The notes: a model not told the origin generated them from the letters alone. 64,000 nucleotides of DNA from Demequina sp. NBRC 110056 (GCF_002090155.1 NZ_BBRM01000002.1:558001-622000); one strand, 5' to 3'. Positions 1-11,455 are shown, numbered from the stretch's first letter. A program made the numbers and translations.

Positions 1-1234
1 CGCCCCAGCTGAGCGCGAGGCGCTTCTGGGTCTTGGCGTCCGGGGTGAAGGCCAGCATCGGCACGCTCGGGCGCAGGCGCGCCATGCGCAGCGCCGAGTC
101 ACCCGACTGCGTGAAGGTGACGATGTACTTGATGTCGAGGACCTCGGCGATCTCCGCCGCCGCGTGGGTCACCGCGCCGCCACGCGTCTTGGGCGTGGTG
201 AGGAACGGTGCGATGCGGGTGAAGCCCTTCTCCTCCGTGTTGCGGACGATGCGCGCCATGGTCTCGACCGTGATGATCGGGAAGTCGCCGACCGAGGTCT
301 CGCCCGAGAGCATGACCGCGTCGGTGCCGTCGAGGATCGCGTTCGCGCAGTCCGAGGTCTCGGCGCGCGTCGGCACCGGGGAGTGCGTCATGGACTCGAG
401 CACCTGGGTGGCGACGATGACCGGCTTGGCGTTCGCGCGGCACAGCTCGATGGCGCGCTTCTGGACGAGCGGCACCTCCTCGAGCGGCAGCTCGACGCCG
501 AGGTCACCGCGGGCGACCATGATGCCGTCGAAGGCGTCCACGATCTCCTCGAGGTTGTCGACGGCCTGAGGCTTCTCGACCTTGGCGACGACGGGCAGGG
601 TGATGCCCTCCTCCGCCATGATGCGGGCGACGTCCTCGTAGTCCTTTGCCGAGCGCACGAACGACAGCGCGATGAAGTCCGCGCCGATGTTGAGGCCCCA
701 GCGCAGGTCCTCCTCGTCCTTGTCGGAAAGGGCGGGCACGGACACGGCGACGCCGGGCAGGTTGATGCCCTTGTTGTTCGACACCGGGCCGGGGACGACG
801 ACCTTGGTCACGACGTCGGTGCCGTCGACGATGTCGGTGACCTCGAGGCGCACCTTGCCGTCGTCGATCAGCAGCGTGTCACCGGGCGAGCAGTCGCCCG
901 GCAGACCCTTGAAGGTGGTGCCGCAGATGTCCTTGGTGCCGACGACGTCACGGGTGGTGATGGTGAACACGTCGCCGATGGCGAGCTCGTGCGGGCCGTC
1001 GGCGAACTTCTCGAGACGGATCTTGGGGCCCTGCAGGTCGACGAGGACGGCGACGTTGCGGCCGGCCTCCTCCGCTGCCTGGCGGACGTTGTTGTAGACG
1101 CGCTCGTGCTCCTCGGTGGAGCCGTGAGAGCGGTTGATGCGCGCGACGTCCATGCCTGCGCCGACAAGGAGGCGCATGTTCTCGATGGATGCCGTGGCGG
1201 GGCCGATGGTGCAGACGATCTTGGCGTTTCGCAT
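1..1234 (-). CDS. pyk: pyruvate kinase, C-terminus cut by window edge
   Basis: Pyruvate kinase converts phosphoenolpyruvate and ADP to pyruvate and ATP in the last step of glycolysis. Translation from the ATG at 1234 gives MRNAKIVCTIGPATASIENM, the classic N-terminus, followed by the substrate-binding segment SHGSTEEH, the catalytic lysine segment VAKVEKPQAV and the signature MTHSPVPTRAE. About 411 codons lie in the window. The usual length is about 470-480, so only the end of the regulatory C domain is missing beyond base 1. The gene lies 42 bases downstream of gltD on the same strand and may be read through or have its own promoter. Assignment is by sequence recognition and is secure. Confidence 0.96.
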   Translation of the reverse strand, partial: MRNAKIVCTIGPATASIENMRLLVGAGMDVARINRSHGSTEEHERVYNNVRQAAEEAGRNVAVLVDLQGPKIRLEKFADGPHELAIGDVFTITTRDVVGTKDICGTTFKGLPGDCSPGDTLLIDDGKVRLEVTDIVDGTDVVTKVVVPGPVSNNKGINLPGVAVSVPALSDKDEEDLRWGLNIGADFIALSFVRSAKDYEDVARIMAEEGITLPVVAKVEKPQAVDNLEEIVDAFDGIMVARGDLGVELPLEEVPLVQKRAIELCRANAKPVIVATQVLESMTHSPVPTRAETSDCANAILDGTDAVMLSGETSVGDFPIITVETMARIVRNTEEKGFTRIAPFLTTPKTRGGAVTHAAAEIAEVLDIKYIVTFTQSGDSALRMARLRPSVPMLAFTPDAKTQKRLALSWG

Positions 1235-1276
1235 GTTCTCCAACTTAGTGGGTGTGGCGCGGTAGCGCCTGGGTAT

Positions 1277-2743
1277 CTAGGCCCGGATCGCCTGCGTGTG
1301 AGCGGTGACCGGGGCGGGAAGCTCGGTGCTGCCGAGGAGGTACTCGTCGATGGCCGCCGCTGCGGCGCGGCCCTCGGCGATCGCCCACACGACGAGCGAG
1401 GCGCCGCGGCCGGCGTCTCCTGCGACGAACACGCCGTCGACGTTGGTCGAGTAGTCCGCGGCACGCTGGAACTGGCCGCGGTCCGTGATGGCGACGCGGC
1501 CCTGCGCGGCGATCTCGCCGGTGTCGGGACCGGTGAAGCCCATCGCGATGAGCACGAGGTCCGCGGGGACCTCCCGCTCGGTGCCGGCGGTCGGGGTGCG
1601 GGAGCCGTCCGGGTTGTACTGCGTGGTCGCGACCTTGAGGGTCCGCACGTATCCGGCGTCGTCCCCGATGAACTCGACGGTCGAGGCGAGGAACTCGCGG
1701 GTGCCGCCCTCCTCGTGGCTCGACGAGATGTCGTGCACGCGCGGGTCGACGGGCCACGGCTGGCCGTCCGGACGCTCCATCGGCAGCTGCTTGCCGATCG
1801 CGAGGGTGGTGACCGACGCCGCGCCCTGGCGCAGCGCGGTGCCGATGCAGTCGGAGCCGGTGTCGCCGCCGCCGATGACGATGACGTGCTTGCCCTCGGC
1901 AGTGACCTGCTCCTCGAGCTCGTAGCCGGCAGCGGCCTCGTTGCCCTGGTGGAGGTAGGGCATCGCGTAGTGGATGCCGTCGAGGTCACGTCCCGGGACG
2001 GGCAGGTCGCGCGGGATCGGCGCGCCGGTCGCGACGAGCACGGCGTCGTAGCGCGCGCGCAGCTCGTCCCACGTGATGTCCTTGCCGATCTCGACGCTGG
2101 TGCGGAAGCGGGTGCCCTCCGCGTCCATCTGCTCGATGCGGCGGTCGATGTGGATCTTCTCGAGCTTGAAGTCCGGCACGCCGTAGCGCAGCAGGCCGCC
2201 CAGGCGGTCGTCCTTCTCGTAGACGCGCACGGTGTGGCCGGCGCGCGTGAGCTGCTGAGCAGCCGCGAGTCCCGCGGGGCCGGAGCCGACCACCGCGATG
2301 GTCTTGCCGGTCTGTCGCTGCGGGATGTGCGGGATGACCGCGCCGTCCTCGAACGCGTGGTCGATGATCTCGACCTCGATCGACTTGATCGTCACGGCGG
2401 GCTGGTTGATGCCAAGCACGCACGAGGTCTCGCACGGCGCCGGGCAGATGCGACCGGTGAACTCCGGGAAGTTGTTGGTCGCGTGGAGGCGCTCGATCGC
2501 GTCCTCCCACTGCCCCTCGCGCACGAGGTCGTTCCACTCGGGGATGAGGTTGCCCAGCGGGCAGCCCTGGTGGCAGAACGGGATGCCGCAGTCCATGCAA
2601 CGACTCGCCTGGCGACGCAGGGTGGGCTCATCGCGCGTGAGCTCGTCACGCACGTCCTTCCAGTCCAGCAGGCGGACGGGAACGGGGCGGTACGCGGGCG
2701 TCTCGCGCTCGCGGTGCTTGAGGAATCCGCGCGGGTCAGCCAC
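1277..2743 (-). CDS. gltD: glutamate synthase (NADPH) small subunit
   Basis: The small subunit of glutamate synthase carries electrons from NADPH through FAD and iron-sulfur clusters to the GltB subunit for glutamine-dependent glutamate synthesis. The 488-aa protein starts with an N-terminal cysteine cluster ([17 protein letters not shown], then CPAPCETSC). An FAD Rossmann site follows ([13 protein letters not shown]) and then an NADPH site ([11 protein letters not shown]). A final FAD motif, [11 protein letters not shown], closes the protein. Length matches the family. Its ATG overlaps the end of gltB by 8 bases, so the two are translationally coupled. Confidence is very high. Confidence 0.97.
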   Translation of the reverse strand: MADPRGFLKHRERETPAYRPVPVRLLDWKDVRDELTRDEPTLRRQASRCMDCGIPFCHQGCPLGNLIPEWNDLVREGQWEDAIERLHATNNFPEFTGRICPAPCETSCVLGINQPAVTIKSIEVEIIDHAFEDGAVIPHIPQRQTGKTIAVVGSGPAGLAAAQQLTRAGHTVRVYEKDDRLGGLLRYGVPDFKLEKIHIDRRIEQMDAEGTRFRTSVEIGKDITWDELRARYDAVLVATGAPIPRDLPVPGRDLDGIHYAMPYLHQGNEAAAGYELEEQVTAEGKHVIVIGGGDTGSDCIGTALRQGAASVTTLAIGKQLPMERPDGQPWPVDPRVHDISSSHEEGGTREFLASTVEFIGDDAGYVRTLKVATTQYNPDGSRTPTAGTEREVPADLVLIAMGFTGPDTGEIAAQGRVAITDRGQFQRAADYSTNVDGVFVAGDAGRGASLVVWAIAEGRAAAAAIDEYLLGSTELPAPVTAHTQAIRA

Positions 2744-5700
2744 GGGTCACCTCCAGGAACTCGGCCCACGCGCCGGGGGCGCGCAGGTCTCCGCCGCTCG
2801 CCTCCAGCTCGGCGAGGGCGTCACGGACACGGGCATACTGCGCGGGCAGGACGCGGGTGAAGCGCACGCGCGCCTCGTCCCAGTGCGTCAGGAGGTCCTT
2901 CGCGCGCGGCGAGTCGGTGTAGGCGACGTGGCGCTCGAGCAGCGTGCGGACGATGGTCTCGTCCTCGGCGTCGAGCCCGCCGAGGGTCAGCTCCCCCGCC
3001 GCCAGCGCCGCGGCGTTGACGCGCTCGCTGCGCAGGTCGAGGACATACGCGGTGCCGCCGGACATGCCGGCGCCGAGGTTGCGACCGGTGCGGCCGAGGA
3101 TCACGGCGGTGCCGCCGGTCATGTACTCGAGCGCGTGGTCTCCGACGCCGGCGACGACGGCCGCCGCGCCGGAGTTGCGGACCAGGAAGCGCTCGCCCAC
3201 CTGGCCGCGCAGGAAGATCTCTCCCCCGGTCGCGCCGTAGCCGATGACGTTGCCGGCGATGACGTCCTTGGAGTCGTCCATCATCGACTCGCGGTGCGGG
3301 CGCACGATGACGCGGCCGCCCGACAGGCCCTTCGCGACGTAGTCGTTGCCGTCGCCCACGAGGCGCATGGTGATGCCCTTCGGCACGAACGCGCCGAACG
3401 ACTGTCCGGCGGAGCCGGTGAAGGTGATGTCGATGGTGCCGTCGGGCAGCCCAGCGCCGCGGTAGCGCTTGGTCACCTCGTGGCCGAGCATGGTGCCGAC
3501 CGTGCGGTTGACGTTGCGGATCGGCACCTCGAAGGCGACCTTCTCGCCGCGCTCGAGGGCGCCCTCGCTGCGCTGGATGAGCTCCTGGTCGAGCGCGACG
3601 TCGAGGCCGTGGTCCTGGGTCGTGGCGCTGATGAGCGCGCGGCCCGGCTCGGGGCGCGCGAGGATCGGCGCGAGGTCGAGGCCTGCGGCCTTCCAGTGGT
3701 CGATGGCCTTGCGGGAGTCGAGGAGCTCGACGTGGCCGACGGCCTCCGCGATCGAGCGGAAGCCCAGCGCGGCGAGGTGCTCGCGCACCTGCTCGGCGAT
3801 GAACTCGAAGAACGTCACGACGAACTCGACCTTGCCGGAGAAGCGCGAGCGGAGCTCGGGGTTCTGCGTCGCGACGCCCACGGGGCACGTGTCGAGGTGG
3901 CACACGCGCATCATGATGCAGCCCTCGACCACGAGCGGAGCGGTGGCGAAGCCGAACTCCTCGGCGCCCAGCAGCGCCGCGACCATGACGTCGCGGCCGG
4001 TCTTCATCTGGCCGTCGACCTGCACGACGATGCGGTCGCGCAGGTCGTTGAGCACGAGGGTCTGCTGGGTGTCGGCGAGGCCGATCTCCCAGGGCGCACC
4101 CGCGTGCTTGAGCGAGTTGAGCGGGCTCGCGCCCGTGCCGCCGTCCTGACCCGAGATGAGCACGACGTCCGACTTGCACTTCGCGACGCCTGCCGCGATG
4201 GTGCCGACGCCCACCTCCGACACCAGCTTGGTGTGGATGCGCGCCTGCGGGTTGGCGTTCTTGAGATCGTGGATGAGCTGCTTGAGGTCCTCGATCGAGT
4301 AGATGTCGTGGTGCGGCGGCGGCGAGATGAGGCCGACGCCCGGGGTCGAGTGACGGGTCTCGGCGACCCACGGGTACACCTTGTTGCCGGGCAGCTGACC
4401 GCCCTCGCCGGGCTTGGCGCCCTGAGCGAGCTTGATCTGGATGTCGTCGGCGTTCACGAGGTACTCGCTGGTGACGCCGAAGCGGCCCGACGCGACCTGC
4501 TTGATCGAGCTGCGACGCTCGGGGTCGTACAGGCGATCGGGAGACTCGCCGCCCTCGCCGGTGTTGGACCGTCCGCCGAGGCGGTTCATCGCGATCGCGA
4601 GGGTCTCGTGCGCCTCGGCCGAGATGGAGCCGTAGGACATCGCACCCGTGTTGAAGCGCTTGACGATCTCGCTGACGGGCTCGACCTCGTCCACCGGCAC
4701 CGGCTCACGGTCCGTCGCGAACTCGAGCAGCCCGCGCAGGGTCATGAGGCGCTTGGCCTGTCCGTCGACGCGGTCGGTGTACTCGCGGAACACGTCGTAC
4801 TGGCGGGTGCGCGTCGCGTGCTGGAGCTTGAAGACCGTGTGCGGGTCGAACAGGTGCTCCTCGCCGTCGCGGCGCCACTGGTACTCGCCGCCGGACTTGA
4901 GGCGCTGGTGCGGGGGCAGCTCACCGGACGCCGGGTAGGCGTCCGCGTGACGCAGCGCCACCTCCTGCGCGATGACGTCGATCCCGACGCCGTCGATCTG
5001 GCTGGGCGTGCCCACGAAGTGGCGCCCCACGAGCTCGCGCGACAGGCCGATCGCCTCGAACACCTGCGCGCCGCGGTAGGACGCGATGGTGGAGATGCCC
5101 ATCTTGGACATGATCTTCAGGACGCCCTTGCCAAGCGCCTTGATGAGGTTGCGCACGGCCTTCTCGGCAGTGATGTCCCCCAGGTAGCCGCGCTGGACCA
5201 TGTCCTCGACGGTCTCCATCGCGAGGTACGGGTTCACCGCGGCGCAGCCGTAGCCGATGAGCAGCGCGACGTGGTGGACCTCTCGCACGTCGCCGGCCTC
5301 GACGATGAGCGACGCCCGCGTGCGGGTGTGGTTGCGCACCAGGTGATGGTGCACGGCGGACGTCAGCAGCAGCGACGGGATGGGCGCGAAGTCCTGGTTC
5401 GAGTCGCGGTCCGACAGGACGATGAAGGACACGCCCTCCTTGATGGCCTGGTCGACCTCGTCGAAGATGTCCGACAGTCGGCGCTCGAGGCCCTCGTGCC
5501 CGTCGCGCACGCGGTACAGGCCGCGAATCTTGCGCGACGAGAACACGTCCCTGAGGCGCGGGTCCGCGTCGATGTGCAGGATCTTCGCGAGCTCGTCGTT
5601 GTCGATCACCGGGAACTCGAGCAGGACCTTGCGGGCGTGCTCGGGGGTCGCCTCGAGGAGGTTGGGCTCCGGGCCGATCGCGCCGCCGATGGCGGTGACG

Positions 5701-7271
5701 ATCTCCTCGCGGATCGAGTCCAGCGGCGGGTTGGTGACCTGCGCGAACATCTGGGTGAAGTAGTCGAACAGCAGGCGCGGCCGGCTCGACAGCACGGCGA
5801 TGGGGGTGTCCGAGCCCATGGCGCCGAGCGGCTCCACGCCCTCGCGTGCCATGGGTGCGAGCAGCTTCTTGAGCTCCTCCTCGGTGTAGCCGAAGGCGCG
5901 CTGGCGGCGCTTGACCGAGGCACGGGAGTGGACCACGTGCTCGCGGTCGGGCACGTCGGCCAGGCGGACGGCGTTGTCGCGCACCCACTCCTCGTAGGGG
6001 TGCTCGGCGGCGAGCTGGGACTTGATCTCCTCGTCCTCGACGATGCGGCCGGCCTTGGTGTCGACCAGGAGCATGCGTCCGGGCTGGAGGCGGCCCTTGC
6101 GGACCACCTTGGCGGGGTCGATGTCGAGCAGGCCCGCCTCGGAGCCCGCGATGACCAGGCCGTCGTCGGTGAGCCAGAAGCGACCCGGGCGCAGCCCGTT
6201 GCGGTCCAGAGTCGCGCCGATGAGCGTGCCGTCGGTGAAGTGCAGCGCGGCGGGGCCGTCCCACGCCTCCATGAGCGTCGAGTGGTACTCGTAGAACGCG
6301 CGCCGGGCGGGGTCCATCTCGTCGTTGTTCTGCCATGCCTCGGGCATCATCATCAGCACCGCGTGCGGCAGCGAGCGGCCCGCGAGGTGCATGAGCTCGA
6401 GCACCTCGTCGAACGACGCAGTGTCGGAGGCCGACGGGGTGCAGATGGGCATGAGGTCGCTCATGTCGCCCAGCAGCTCCGAGGACATGGTGCCCTCGCG
6501 CGCGATGATCCAGTTGCGGTTGCCCTGCACGGTGTTGATCTCGCCGTTGTGGGCGATGCCGCGCAACGGCTGCGCGAGCGGCCACGACGGGAACGTGTTG
6601 GTCGAGAACCGCGAGTGGACGAGCGCGAGCTCCGACTCGAACAGCTCGTGCGTGACGTCGGGGAAGACCTGCTCGAGCTGATAGGTGGTGAGCATGCCCT
6701 TGTAGGTGAGGGTGCGGCTCGACAGCGACGCGAAGAACGGGCCGCCGGCCTTCTCAGCACGCTTGCGCACGCGGTAGATGCGGCGGTCCAGCTCGATGCC
6801 GCTGAGGTTGTCGGCGACGACGAACACCTGGCGGAACACGGGCATCGCCGCGCGGGCGGACGGGCCCAGCGGCTCGGGGTTCACGGGGACGTCGCGCCAG
6901 CCGAGGACCCAGGCGCTCTCCGCGGCGGCAGCCTCCTCGAAGGCGCGCACCTCCTCGGCCTCGGAACCGGGCGTGAGGAACGCGATGCCGACGGCGTAGG
7001 TGCCCGCCTCGGGAAGCTCGAAGTCGACGACGGACCGCAGGAACTTGTCCGGCACCTGGGTGAGGATGCCGGCGCCGTCACCGGTCTCGGTCTCGGCACC
7101 CACGGCGCCGCGGTGCTCGAGGTTCTTCAAGGCGGTGAGGCCGTTGTCCACGATGTCCCGCCCGGGCGTGCCACGCAGGGTCGCCACGAAGGCGACTCCA
7201 CACGCGTCGTGCTCGTACGCGGGGTTGTACAGCCCTGTCTGGGGCTGGTGAGCGCGGAACTGCGCGGCCAT
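2736..7271 (-). CDS. gltB: glutamate synthase (NADPH) large subunit
   Basis: GltB hydrolyses glutamine in an N-terminal Ntn amidotransferase domain. It channels ammonia to an FMN domain that reduces 2-oxoglutarate. The ATG at 7271 is preferred: AAGGA lies about 8 bases upstream and the protein then begins [21 protein letters not shown] short propeptide precedes the expected catalytic cysteine (EHDAC, Cys24). An in-frame ATG 25 codons further upstream adds a low-complexity stretch that is unlikely to be native. The FMN/3Fe-4S region with [13 protein letters not shown] and the C-terminal glycine-rich GXGXG repeat domain are present. At about 1511 aa the length is normal. gltD follows with an 8-base overlap. 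Confidence 0.97.
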   Translation of the reverse strand: MAAQFRAHQPQTGLYNPAYEHDACGVAFVATLRGTPGRDIVDNGLTALKNLEHRGAVGAETETGDGAGILTQVPDKFLRSVVDFELPEAGTYAVGIAFLTPGSEAEEVRAFEEAAAAESAWVLGWRDVPVNPEPLGPSARAAMPVFRQVFVVADNLSGIELDRRIYRVRKRAEKAGGPFFASLSSRTLTYKGMLTTYQLEQVFPDVTHELFESELALVHSRFSTNTFPSWPLAQPLRGIAHNGEINTVQGNRNWIIAREGTMSSELLGDMSDLMPICTPSASDTASFDEVLELMHLAGRSLPHAVLMMMPEAWQNNDEMDPARRAFYEYHSTLMEAWDGPAALHFTDGTLIGATLDRNGLRPGRFWLTDDGLVIAGSEAGLLDIDPAKVVRKGRLQPGRMLLVDTKAGRIVEDEEIKSQLAAEHPYEEWVRDNAVRLADVPDREHVVHSRASVKRRQRAFGYTEEELKKLLAPMAREGVEPLGAMGSDTPIAVLSSRPRLLFDYFTQMFAQVTNPPLDSIREEIVTAIGGAIGPEPNLLEATPEHARKVLLEFPVIDNDELAKILHIDADPRLRDVFSSRKIRGLYRVRDGHEGLERRLSDIFDEVDQAIKEGVSFIVLSDRDSNQDFAPIPSLLLTSAVHHHLVRNHTRTRASLIVEAGDVREVHHVALLIGYGCAAVNPYLAMETVEDMVQRGYLGDITAEKAVRNLIKALGKGVLKIMSKMGISTIASYRGAQVFEAIGLSRELVGRHFVGTPSQIDGVGIDVIAQEVALRHADAYPASGELPPHQRLKSGGEYQWRRDGEEHLFDPHTVFKLQHATRTRQYDVFREYTDRVDGQAKRLMTLRGLLEFATDREPVPVDEVEPVSEIVKRFNTGAMSYGSISAEAHETLAIAMNRLGGRSNTGEGGESPDRLYDPERRSSIKQVASGRFGVTSEYLVNADDIQIKLAQGAKPGEGGQLPGNKVYPWVAETRHSTPGVGLISPPPHHDIYSIEDLKQLIHDLKNANPQARIHTKLVSEVGVGTIAAGVAKCKSDVVLISGQDGGTGASPLNSLKHAGAPWEIGLADTQQTLVLNDLRDRIVVQVDGQMKTGRDVMVAALLGAEEFGFATAPLVVEGCIMMRVCHLDTCPVGVATQNPELRSRFSGKVEFVVTFFEFIAEQVREHLAALGFRSIAEAVGHVELLDSRKAIDHWKAAGLDLAPILARPEPGRALISATTQDHGLDVALDQELIQRSEGALERGEKVAFEVPIRNVNRTVGTMLGHEVTKRYRGAGLPDGTIDITFTGSAGQSFGAFVPKGITMRLVGDGNDYVAKGLSGGRVIVRPHRESMMDDSKDVIAGNVIGYGATGGEIFLRGQVGERFLVRNSGAAAVVAGVGDHALEYMTGGTAVILGRTGRNLGAGMSGGTAYVLDLRSERVNAAALAAGELTLGGLDAEDETIVRTLLERHVAYTDSPRAKDLLTHWDEARVRFTRVLPAQYARVRDALAELEASGGDLRAPGAWAEFLEVTRG

Positions 7272-7354
7272 CACACCGTCCTTAGCCGTCCTCGGCGCAG
7301 GCCGAAGACTCGTTGGTTTCGGGGCGCCGTCGGCCCGGGTACACACGGGAGTTC

Positions 7355-7382
7355 AGCGTACCGCGAACAGGCGCCGGGTAAA
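7355..7382 (-). promoter_or_regulatory. putative promoter of gltBD
   Basis: On the minus strand TTTACC (7377-7382) and TACGCT (7355-7360) are separated by 16 bases, about 80 bases before the gltB start. This is the best promoter match in the gap between lgt and gltB, judged by eye only. The other gap bases show no clear structure. Confidence 0.35.
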
Positions 7383-7389
7383 GAATCGG

Positions 7390-8454
7390 CTATGACTTCC
7401 CCTGGCTTGTGGCCGGGTCCTCGTCGTCCGGCGCCGCGGCCGGTTCGGCCGATGCGCGTGCTGGTTCGGCGGAGCCCTCGGCCCCGTCTCGGTCCAGGAT
7501 AGCCGCGGTCTCGGGGGCGTCCGTCCCGTCCAGGGCGGGCGCCGACTCGTCCGAGGGCTCCCCCGCATCGGCGCTCCCCGGTGCGACCGCATCGGCGTCC
7601 TGACCGCTCGCCCGGCGGGCGGCGAGCTGGTTCCTCGGCACCGGATCGACGATGCCGCGCTGACGCCTGCCGAGCACCACGAACATCGCGATCGCGAGGG
7701 CGAGCACCGCGATCGACACCCACACGTTGATGCGCAGGCGGCCGACGGTCACGGCGGTGTCGATGCGCACCATCTCGATCCACAGGCGACCCGACACGTA
7801 GACCATGACGTACAGCCAGAACACGCGGCCGCCGCGCAGGTCGAAGCGCCGGTCGAGCCACACGATGAGCGCCGCTCCCGCGACGTTCCACAGCAGCTCG
7901 TAGAGGAACGTCGGGTGGAAGGTCGCGAACTGCTCGTAGCCGTCCGGGCGGAACGCCGGATCGATCTCGAGGGCCCACGGCACGTCCGTGGGGCCGCCGA
8001 ACAGCTCCTGGTTGAACCAGTTGCCGAGGCGTCCGATGGCCTGCGCGATGAGGACGGCTGGCGCAGCCGCGTCGGCGAACGCCGTGAACGACGCGCCGTG
8101 GCGACGGGCGCCGATGTAGGCGCCGAGCGCTCCGAGCGCGATCGCGCCCCAGATGCCCAAACCGCCGTTCCAGATCTCGAAGGCCGCCCAGGGGTCCCCG
8201 CCCTCGCCGAAGTACGGCCCCGGCGTCGAGATCACGTGGTAGAGCCGGCCGCCGATGATGCCGAACGGGATGGCCCACAGGGCTATCTCGCCCACGGTCT
8301 CGGCGTCGCCGCCGCGCTCGACCCAGCGCCGGGTGGTGTACCACAGGGCGAAGAAGATGCCGGCGAGGATGAACAGCGCGTAGGCGTGGATGGTGAGCGG
8401 GCCGATGGCGAACGACTGCCACTCGGCGGGCGGGCTCGGGATGTACGTCCTCAT
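7390..8454 (-). CDS. lgt: prolipoprotein diacylglyceryl transferase with acidic C-terminal tail
   Basis: Lgt transfers a diacylglyceryl group from phosphatidylglycerol to the lipobox cysteine of prolipoproteins in the cytoplasmic membrane. From the ATG at 8454, [20 protein letters not shown] begins a multi-span protein. It contains the family signatures GGRLYHVIS, GLGIWGAIALGALGAY and AQAIGRLGNWFNQELFGGPT. About 85 residues after the last membrane segment are disordered and rich in Ala, Asp and Glu. They include two Ala-Asp-Ala tracts written with the genome-wide word GCCGATGCG. The start overlaps the trpA stop by 4 bases, placing lgt at the end of the trp operon, a common actinobacterial arrangement. 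Confidence 0.96.
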   Translation of the reverse strand: MRTYIPSPPAEWQSFAIGPLTIHAYALFILAGIFFALWYTTRRWVERGGDAETVGEIALWAIPFGIIGGRLYHVISTPGPYFGEGGDPWAAFEIWNGGLGIWGAIALGALGAYIGARRHGASFTAFADAAAPAVLIAQAIGRLGNWFNQELFGGPTDVPWALEIDPAFRPDGYEQFATFHPTFLYELLWNVAGAALIVWLDRRFDLRGGRVFWLYVMVYVSGRLWIEMVRIDTAVTVGRLRINVWVSIAVLALAIAMFVVLGRRQRGIVDPVPRNQLAARRASGQDADAVAPGSADAGEPSDESAPALDGTDAPETAAILDRDGAEGSAEPARASAEPAAAPDDEDPATSQGKS

Positions 8455-9257
8455 GCGCGGGCCTCCCTCACGCCGGCGGCGAGCTGGGAGACGCGCTCGC
8501 GCAGCGCCGCGATCCCCTCGTCGGGGGTGGCGGCTTCCGCGAGGATCCGCACCAGCGCGGTGCCGACGATGACGCCGTCCGCGTACCGTCCGATCTCGGC
8601 GGCGTGCTCGCGGGTCGAGACGCCCACGCCCACGCACACCTTGGGAGCTCCGGCCTCGCGTGCCTCGCGGACCACGCGCTCCGCCGCGTCGCCCACCTGG
8701 GCGCGCTCCCCTGTGACCCCCATGAGCGGCGTCGCGTAGACGAAGCCGCGCGAGGCCGCGCACGTCATGTGCATGCGCTCCGTCGTGGTCGACGGGGCGA
8801 CCAGGAAGACGGTGTCGAGGTCGGCGGCACGCGCCGCGGCCACCCAGTCCTCCCCGGCGTCGGGCGTGAGATCGGGCGTGATCACGCCCGAGCCGCCCGC
8901 GGCGACCATGTCAGCGGCGAAGCGGTCCAGGCCGTGCTGGAGCATCGGGTTGAAGTAGGACATCACCACGGGCTCTGCGCCGGCCTCGCGCACGGCGCGC
9001 ACCGCGGCGAACGTGTCGGCGAGCCGGACCCCGCCCTCGAGCGCACGGGCGACGGCGAGCTGGATCACGGGGCCGTCGAGCACCGGGTCGGAGTACGGCG
9101 GGCCGATCTCGACGATGTCGGCACCGGCCTCGACCATCGCGACCATCGCACGGATCGACGTGTCAACGTCGGGGAAGCCCACCGGGAGGTAGCACACGAG
9201 CGCCGCGCGCCCCTCGCCGTCGTTGATCGCGTCGAGGCGATCGGACAGCGCGCTCAC
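8451..9257 (-). CDS. trpA: tryptophan synthase alpha subunit
   Basis: The alpha subunit cleaves indole-3-glycerol phosphate and channels indole to TrpB. The 268-aa protein begins at a GTG (9257) that overlaps the trpB stop as GTGA. This gives [20 protein letters not shown]. Family motifs are present: LPVGFPD, the catalytic-Glu segment [18 protein letters not shown], and GVTGER near the phosphate site. Length is normal. The next gene, lgt, overlaps by 4 bases. Confidence 0.96.
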   Translation of the reverse strand: MSALSDRLDAINDGEGRAALVCYLPVGFPDVDTSIRAMVAMVEAGADIVEIGPPYSDPVLDGPVIQLAVARALEGGVRLADTFAAVRAVREAGAEPVVMSYFNPMLQHGLDRFAADMVAAGGSGVITPDLTPDAGEDWVAAARAADLDTVFLVAPSTTTERMHMTCAASRGFVYATPLMGVTGERAQVGDAAERVVREAREAGAPKVCVGVGVSTREHAAEIGRYADGVIVGTALVRILAEAATPDEGIAALRERVSQLAAGVREARA

Positions 9258-10462
9258 TCGCCGTCCTCCGGCAGCATGTCGAACCACCGTGCGGCCTGCT
9301 CGACGTCCTTGTCGCCGCGGCCCGACAGCGTGACGAGCAGGGTCGCGTCGGGACCGAGCTCGCGGCCCAGCGTGAGAGCGCCCGCGAGGGCGTGGCTCGA
9401 CTCGATGGCTGGCAGGATTCCCTCGGTGCGGCTCAGCAAGCGGAAGGCCTCCATCGCCTCGGCGTCGGTGACGGGCCAGTACTCGGCGCGTCCGATCTCC
9501 GCCAGGTACGCGTGCTGCGGTCCCACGCCTGGGTAGTCGAGCCCCGCCGAGATCGAGTGACTCGGCATCGTCTGGCCCTCGTCGTCCTGAAGGATGTAGG
9601 AGCGCGAGCCGTGGAGGACGCCCGAGCGTCCTCCGGTGAGCGTCGCGGCGTGCCGGCCCGTGTCGACCCCGTCGCCCGCGGCCTCGCAGCCGATGAGCCG
9701 CACGGAGTCGTCGTCGAGGAACGCGTCGAAGGAGCCGATGGCGTTCGAGCCGCCGCCCACGCACGCGAGCACCGCGTCGGGCAGCCCACCGAGGGCGAGC
9801 ATCTGCTCGCGCGCCTCGACGGAGATCACGCGCTGCAGGTCGCGCACCATCGCAGGGAACGGGTGCGGGCCGGCGGCCGTGCCGAACACGTAGTTGGTGG
9901 TCTCGACGTTGGTGACCCAGTCGCGGAAGGCCTCGTTGATCGCATCACGCAGCGTGCGCGTGCCGGTCTTCACCGGGATCACCTCGGCCCCGAGGAGCCG
10001 CATGCGGGCGACGTTGAGCGCCTGGCGCTCGGTGTCCTCCTCGCCCATGTAGATGACGCACTCGAGGTCCATGAGCGCCGCAGCCGTCGCCGTCGCGACG
10101 CCGTGCTGGCCGGCGCCGGTCTCCGCGATCACGCGGGTCTTGCCGATGCGCTTGGTCAGCAGCGCCTGGCCCAGCACGTTGTTGATCTTGTGCGAGCCCG
10201 TGTGGTTGAGGTCCTCGCGCTTGAGGTAGACGGTCGCTCCCCCGGCGTGGCGGGCGAAGCGCGGCACCTCGGTGATGATGCTCGGGCGGCCCGTGTAGTC
10301 GCGGGCGAGGCGGTCGAGCTCCTGACCGAAGGCCGGGTCGACGCGCGCCTTGTCGTAGGCGTCGGTGAGCTCGTCGAGCGCCGCCATGAGAGCCTCGGGG
10401 ACGAAACGTCCGCCGAACGCGCCGAAGAAGGGCCCGGGGGCCTGCTGGAGCGACTCCGTCAC
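9254..10462 (-). CDS. trpB: tryptophan synthase beta subunit
   Basis: TrpB is the PLP enzyme that condenses indole with serine. The GTG start at 10462 overlaps the trpC stop (GTGA) and gives [20 protein letters not shown]. The PLP lysine lies in [15 protein letters not shown], the substrate loop [12 protein letters not shown] is intact, and the phosphate-binding loop is [10 protein letters not shown]. At 402 aa it matches the family. It sits between trpC and trpA with 4-base overlaps on both sides, so the three are certainly co-transcribed. Confidence 0.97.
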   Translation of the reverse strand: MTESLQQAPGPFFGAFGGRFVPEALMAALDELTDAYDKARVDPAFGQELDRLARDYTGRPSIITEVPRFARHAGGATVYLKREDLNHTGSHKINNVLGQALLTKRIGKTRVIAETGAGQHGVATATAAALMDLECVIYMGEEDTERQALNVARMRLLGAEVIPVKTGTRTLRDAINEAFRDWVTNVETTNYVFGTAAGPHPFPAMVRDLQRVISVEAREQMLALGGLPDAVLACVGGGSNAIGSFDAFLDDDSVRLIGCEAAGDGVDTGRHAATLTGGRSGVLHGSRSYILQDDEGQTMPSHSISAGLDYPGVGPQHAYLAEIGRAEYWPVTDAEAMEAFRLLSRTEGILPAIESSHALAGALTLGRELGPDATLLVTLSGRGDKDVEQAARWFDMLPEDGE

Positions 10463-11268
10463 GGACGCACCGCCCGGAGCGCGGGGTGGGCGCCTGCGGC
10501 GACCATCTCCGCCACAGCGGTGCGGGGGTCCTTGTCCTTGACGAGCGCCTCGCCCACGAGCACCGCATCGGCGCCCATGCGGGCGTACTCGACCACGTCG
10601 TGGCCGTCGCGGATGCCCGACTCCGCGACGCGCACGATGCCGTCGGGGATGATCGGCGCGATCCGCGCGAAGGTGTGGCGGTCGACCTCGAGGGTCTTGA
10701 GGTTGCGGGCGTTGACGCCGATCACGCGGGCGCCAGCGTCGGCGGCGCGCTTGACCTCCTCCTCGTCGTGCACCTCGACCAGGGCGGTCATGCCCAGAGA
10801 GTGCACGCGCTCGGTGAGGCTCTCGAGCGCCATCTGGTCGAGCGCCGCGACGATGAGCAGGACGACGTCCGCTCCGTGGGCGCGCGCCTCCCACACCTGG
10901 TACGGCGTGACGATGAAGTCCTTGCGCAGAATCGGGATGTCGACCTTGGAGCGCACGGCGTCGAGGTCGGCGAGGGATCCGCCGAAGCGGCGCTGCTCCG
11001 TGAGCACCGAGATGACGGTCGCGCCGCCGGCCTCGTACTCGGTCGCGAGCGAGGCGGGGTCCGTGATCGGTGCGAGGTCCCCCTTCGAGGGGCTCGAGCG
11101 CTTGACCTCGGCGATCACGGAGATCGCGTCGGAGGCGAGCATGGCGCGCGCGTCGAGGGCGCCAGGAAGCCGCCCGGCGCGCTCCTTGAGCGCGTCCATG
11201 GACGTGTCCGACTGCCGCACCGCCAGATCCTCGCGCACTCCGGCGACGATGCTCTCCAGAACGCTCAT
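10459..11268 (-). CDS. trpC: indole-3-glycerol phosphate synthase
   Basis: TrpC closes the indole ring to give indole-3-glycerol phosphate. The 269-aa TIM barrel carries [10 protein letters not shown], the catalytic-lysine segment [22 protein letters not shown] and [12 protein letters not shown]. The ATG at 11268 begins [19 protein letters not shown], a normal start. The start overlaps the TGA of a seven-codon upstream reading frame (11265-11285) that follows a good -10 box, so translation may be coupled to it. No fused trpF is present. Isomerase activity presumably comes from a PriA-type enzyme elsewhere, which is usual in actinobacteria. Confidence 0.96.
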   Translation of the reverse strand: MSVLESIVAGVREDLAVRQSDTSMDALKERAGRLPGALDARAMLASDAISVIAEVKRSSPSKGDLAPITDPASLATEYEAGGATVISVLTEQRRFGGSLADLDAVRSKVDIPILRKDFIVTPYQVWEARAHGADVVLLIVAALDQMALESLTERVHSLGMTALVEVHDEEEVKRAADAGARVIGVNARNLKTLEVDRHTFARIAPIIPDGIVRVAESGIRDGHDVVEYARMGADAVLVGEALVKDKDPRTAVAEMVAAGAHPALRAVRP

Positions 11269-11285
11269 TCCCTGCCCCCGTTCAT
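11265..11285 (-). CDS. possible leaderless six-residue upstream peptide of trpC
   Basis: The ATG at 11285 lies 7 bases after a TACGAT box, so it would sit at the 5' end of the transcript. The reading frame encodes MNGGRE and stops with a TGA that overlaps the trpC ATG as ATGA. It contains no Trp codon, so it is not a classical attenuator leader. It could couple leaderless initiation to trpC. It is too short to judge by coding statistics. Confidence 0.35.
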   Translation of the reverse strand: MNGGRE

Positions 11286-11292
11286 GGCGACC

Positions 11293-11298
11293 ATCGTA
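11293..11298 (-). promoter_or_regulatory. -10 box before trpC
   Basis: TACGAT on the minus strand ends 7 bases before the ATG of the mini-frame at 11285. This would let trpCBA-lgt be transcribed independently of trpE. Confidence 0.45.
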
Positions 11299-11349
11299 CC
11301 GCCGGGCCCGGGCGGCCATGACCGCCGCGGTCAGGCCCGCCCCGATGCC

Positions 11350-11412
11350 GCGCAATGGATCCCTTTCGCTGGCCTCGAGCCTCAGAACAGCGAGATGGAT
11401 CCGTTTCGCGCG
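11350..11412. repeat. imperfect inverted repeat with GGATCC cores
   Basis: Left arm about 11350-11371 and right arm about 11388-11412 pair imperfectly. Both contain GGATCC, and both have TCGCTG or its complement next to the 16-base loop. Each arm therefore carries its own palindrome. A copy of GCCGATGCGCGGGC follows 44 bases later at 11456. The element sits in the 256-base gap between trpC and the DUF2752 gene. I recognise no known function. Confidence 0.5.
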
Positions 11413-11455
11413 GGCGCAGGCGGGCGCTGAGCGCTGGCGCGGGCGCGTACGGAGG

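Noticed and set aside
1256..1269. GGCGC-GGTA-GCGCC hairpin after gltD as a terminator
   Set aside because: Only a 5-base stem with no T-run in a very GC-rich background. Such hairpins are expected by chance.
164..2860. An 898-codon plus-strand open frame
   Set aside because: It is the antisense of pyk and gltD. Its product is an Asp/Arg/Val/Leu-rich composition with no domain, typical of a GC-rich shadow frame.
2298..7502. A 1734-codon plus-strand open frame opposite gltB
   Set aside because: It exists because codon-position GC bias of gltB removes stops on the other strand. There is no recognisable motif or ribosome binding site.
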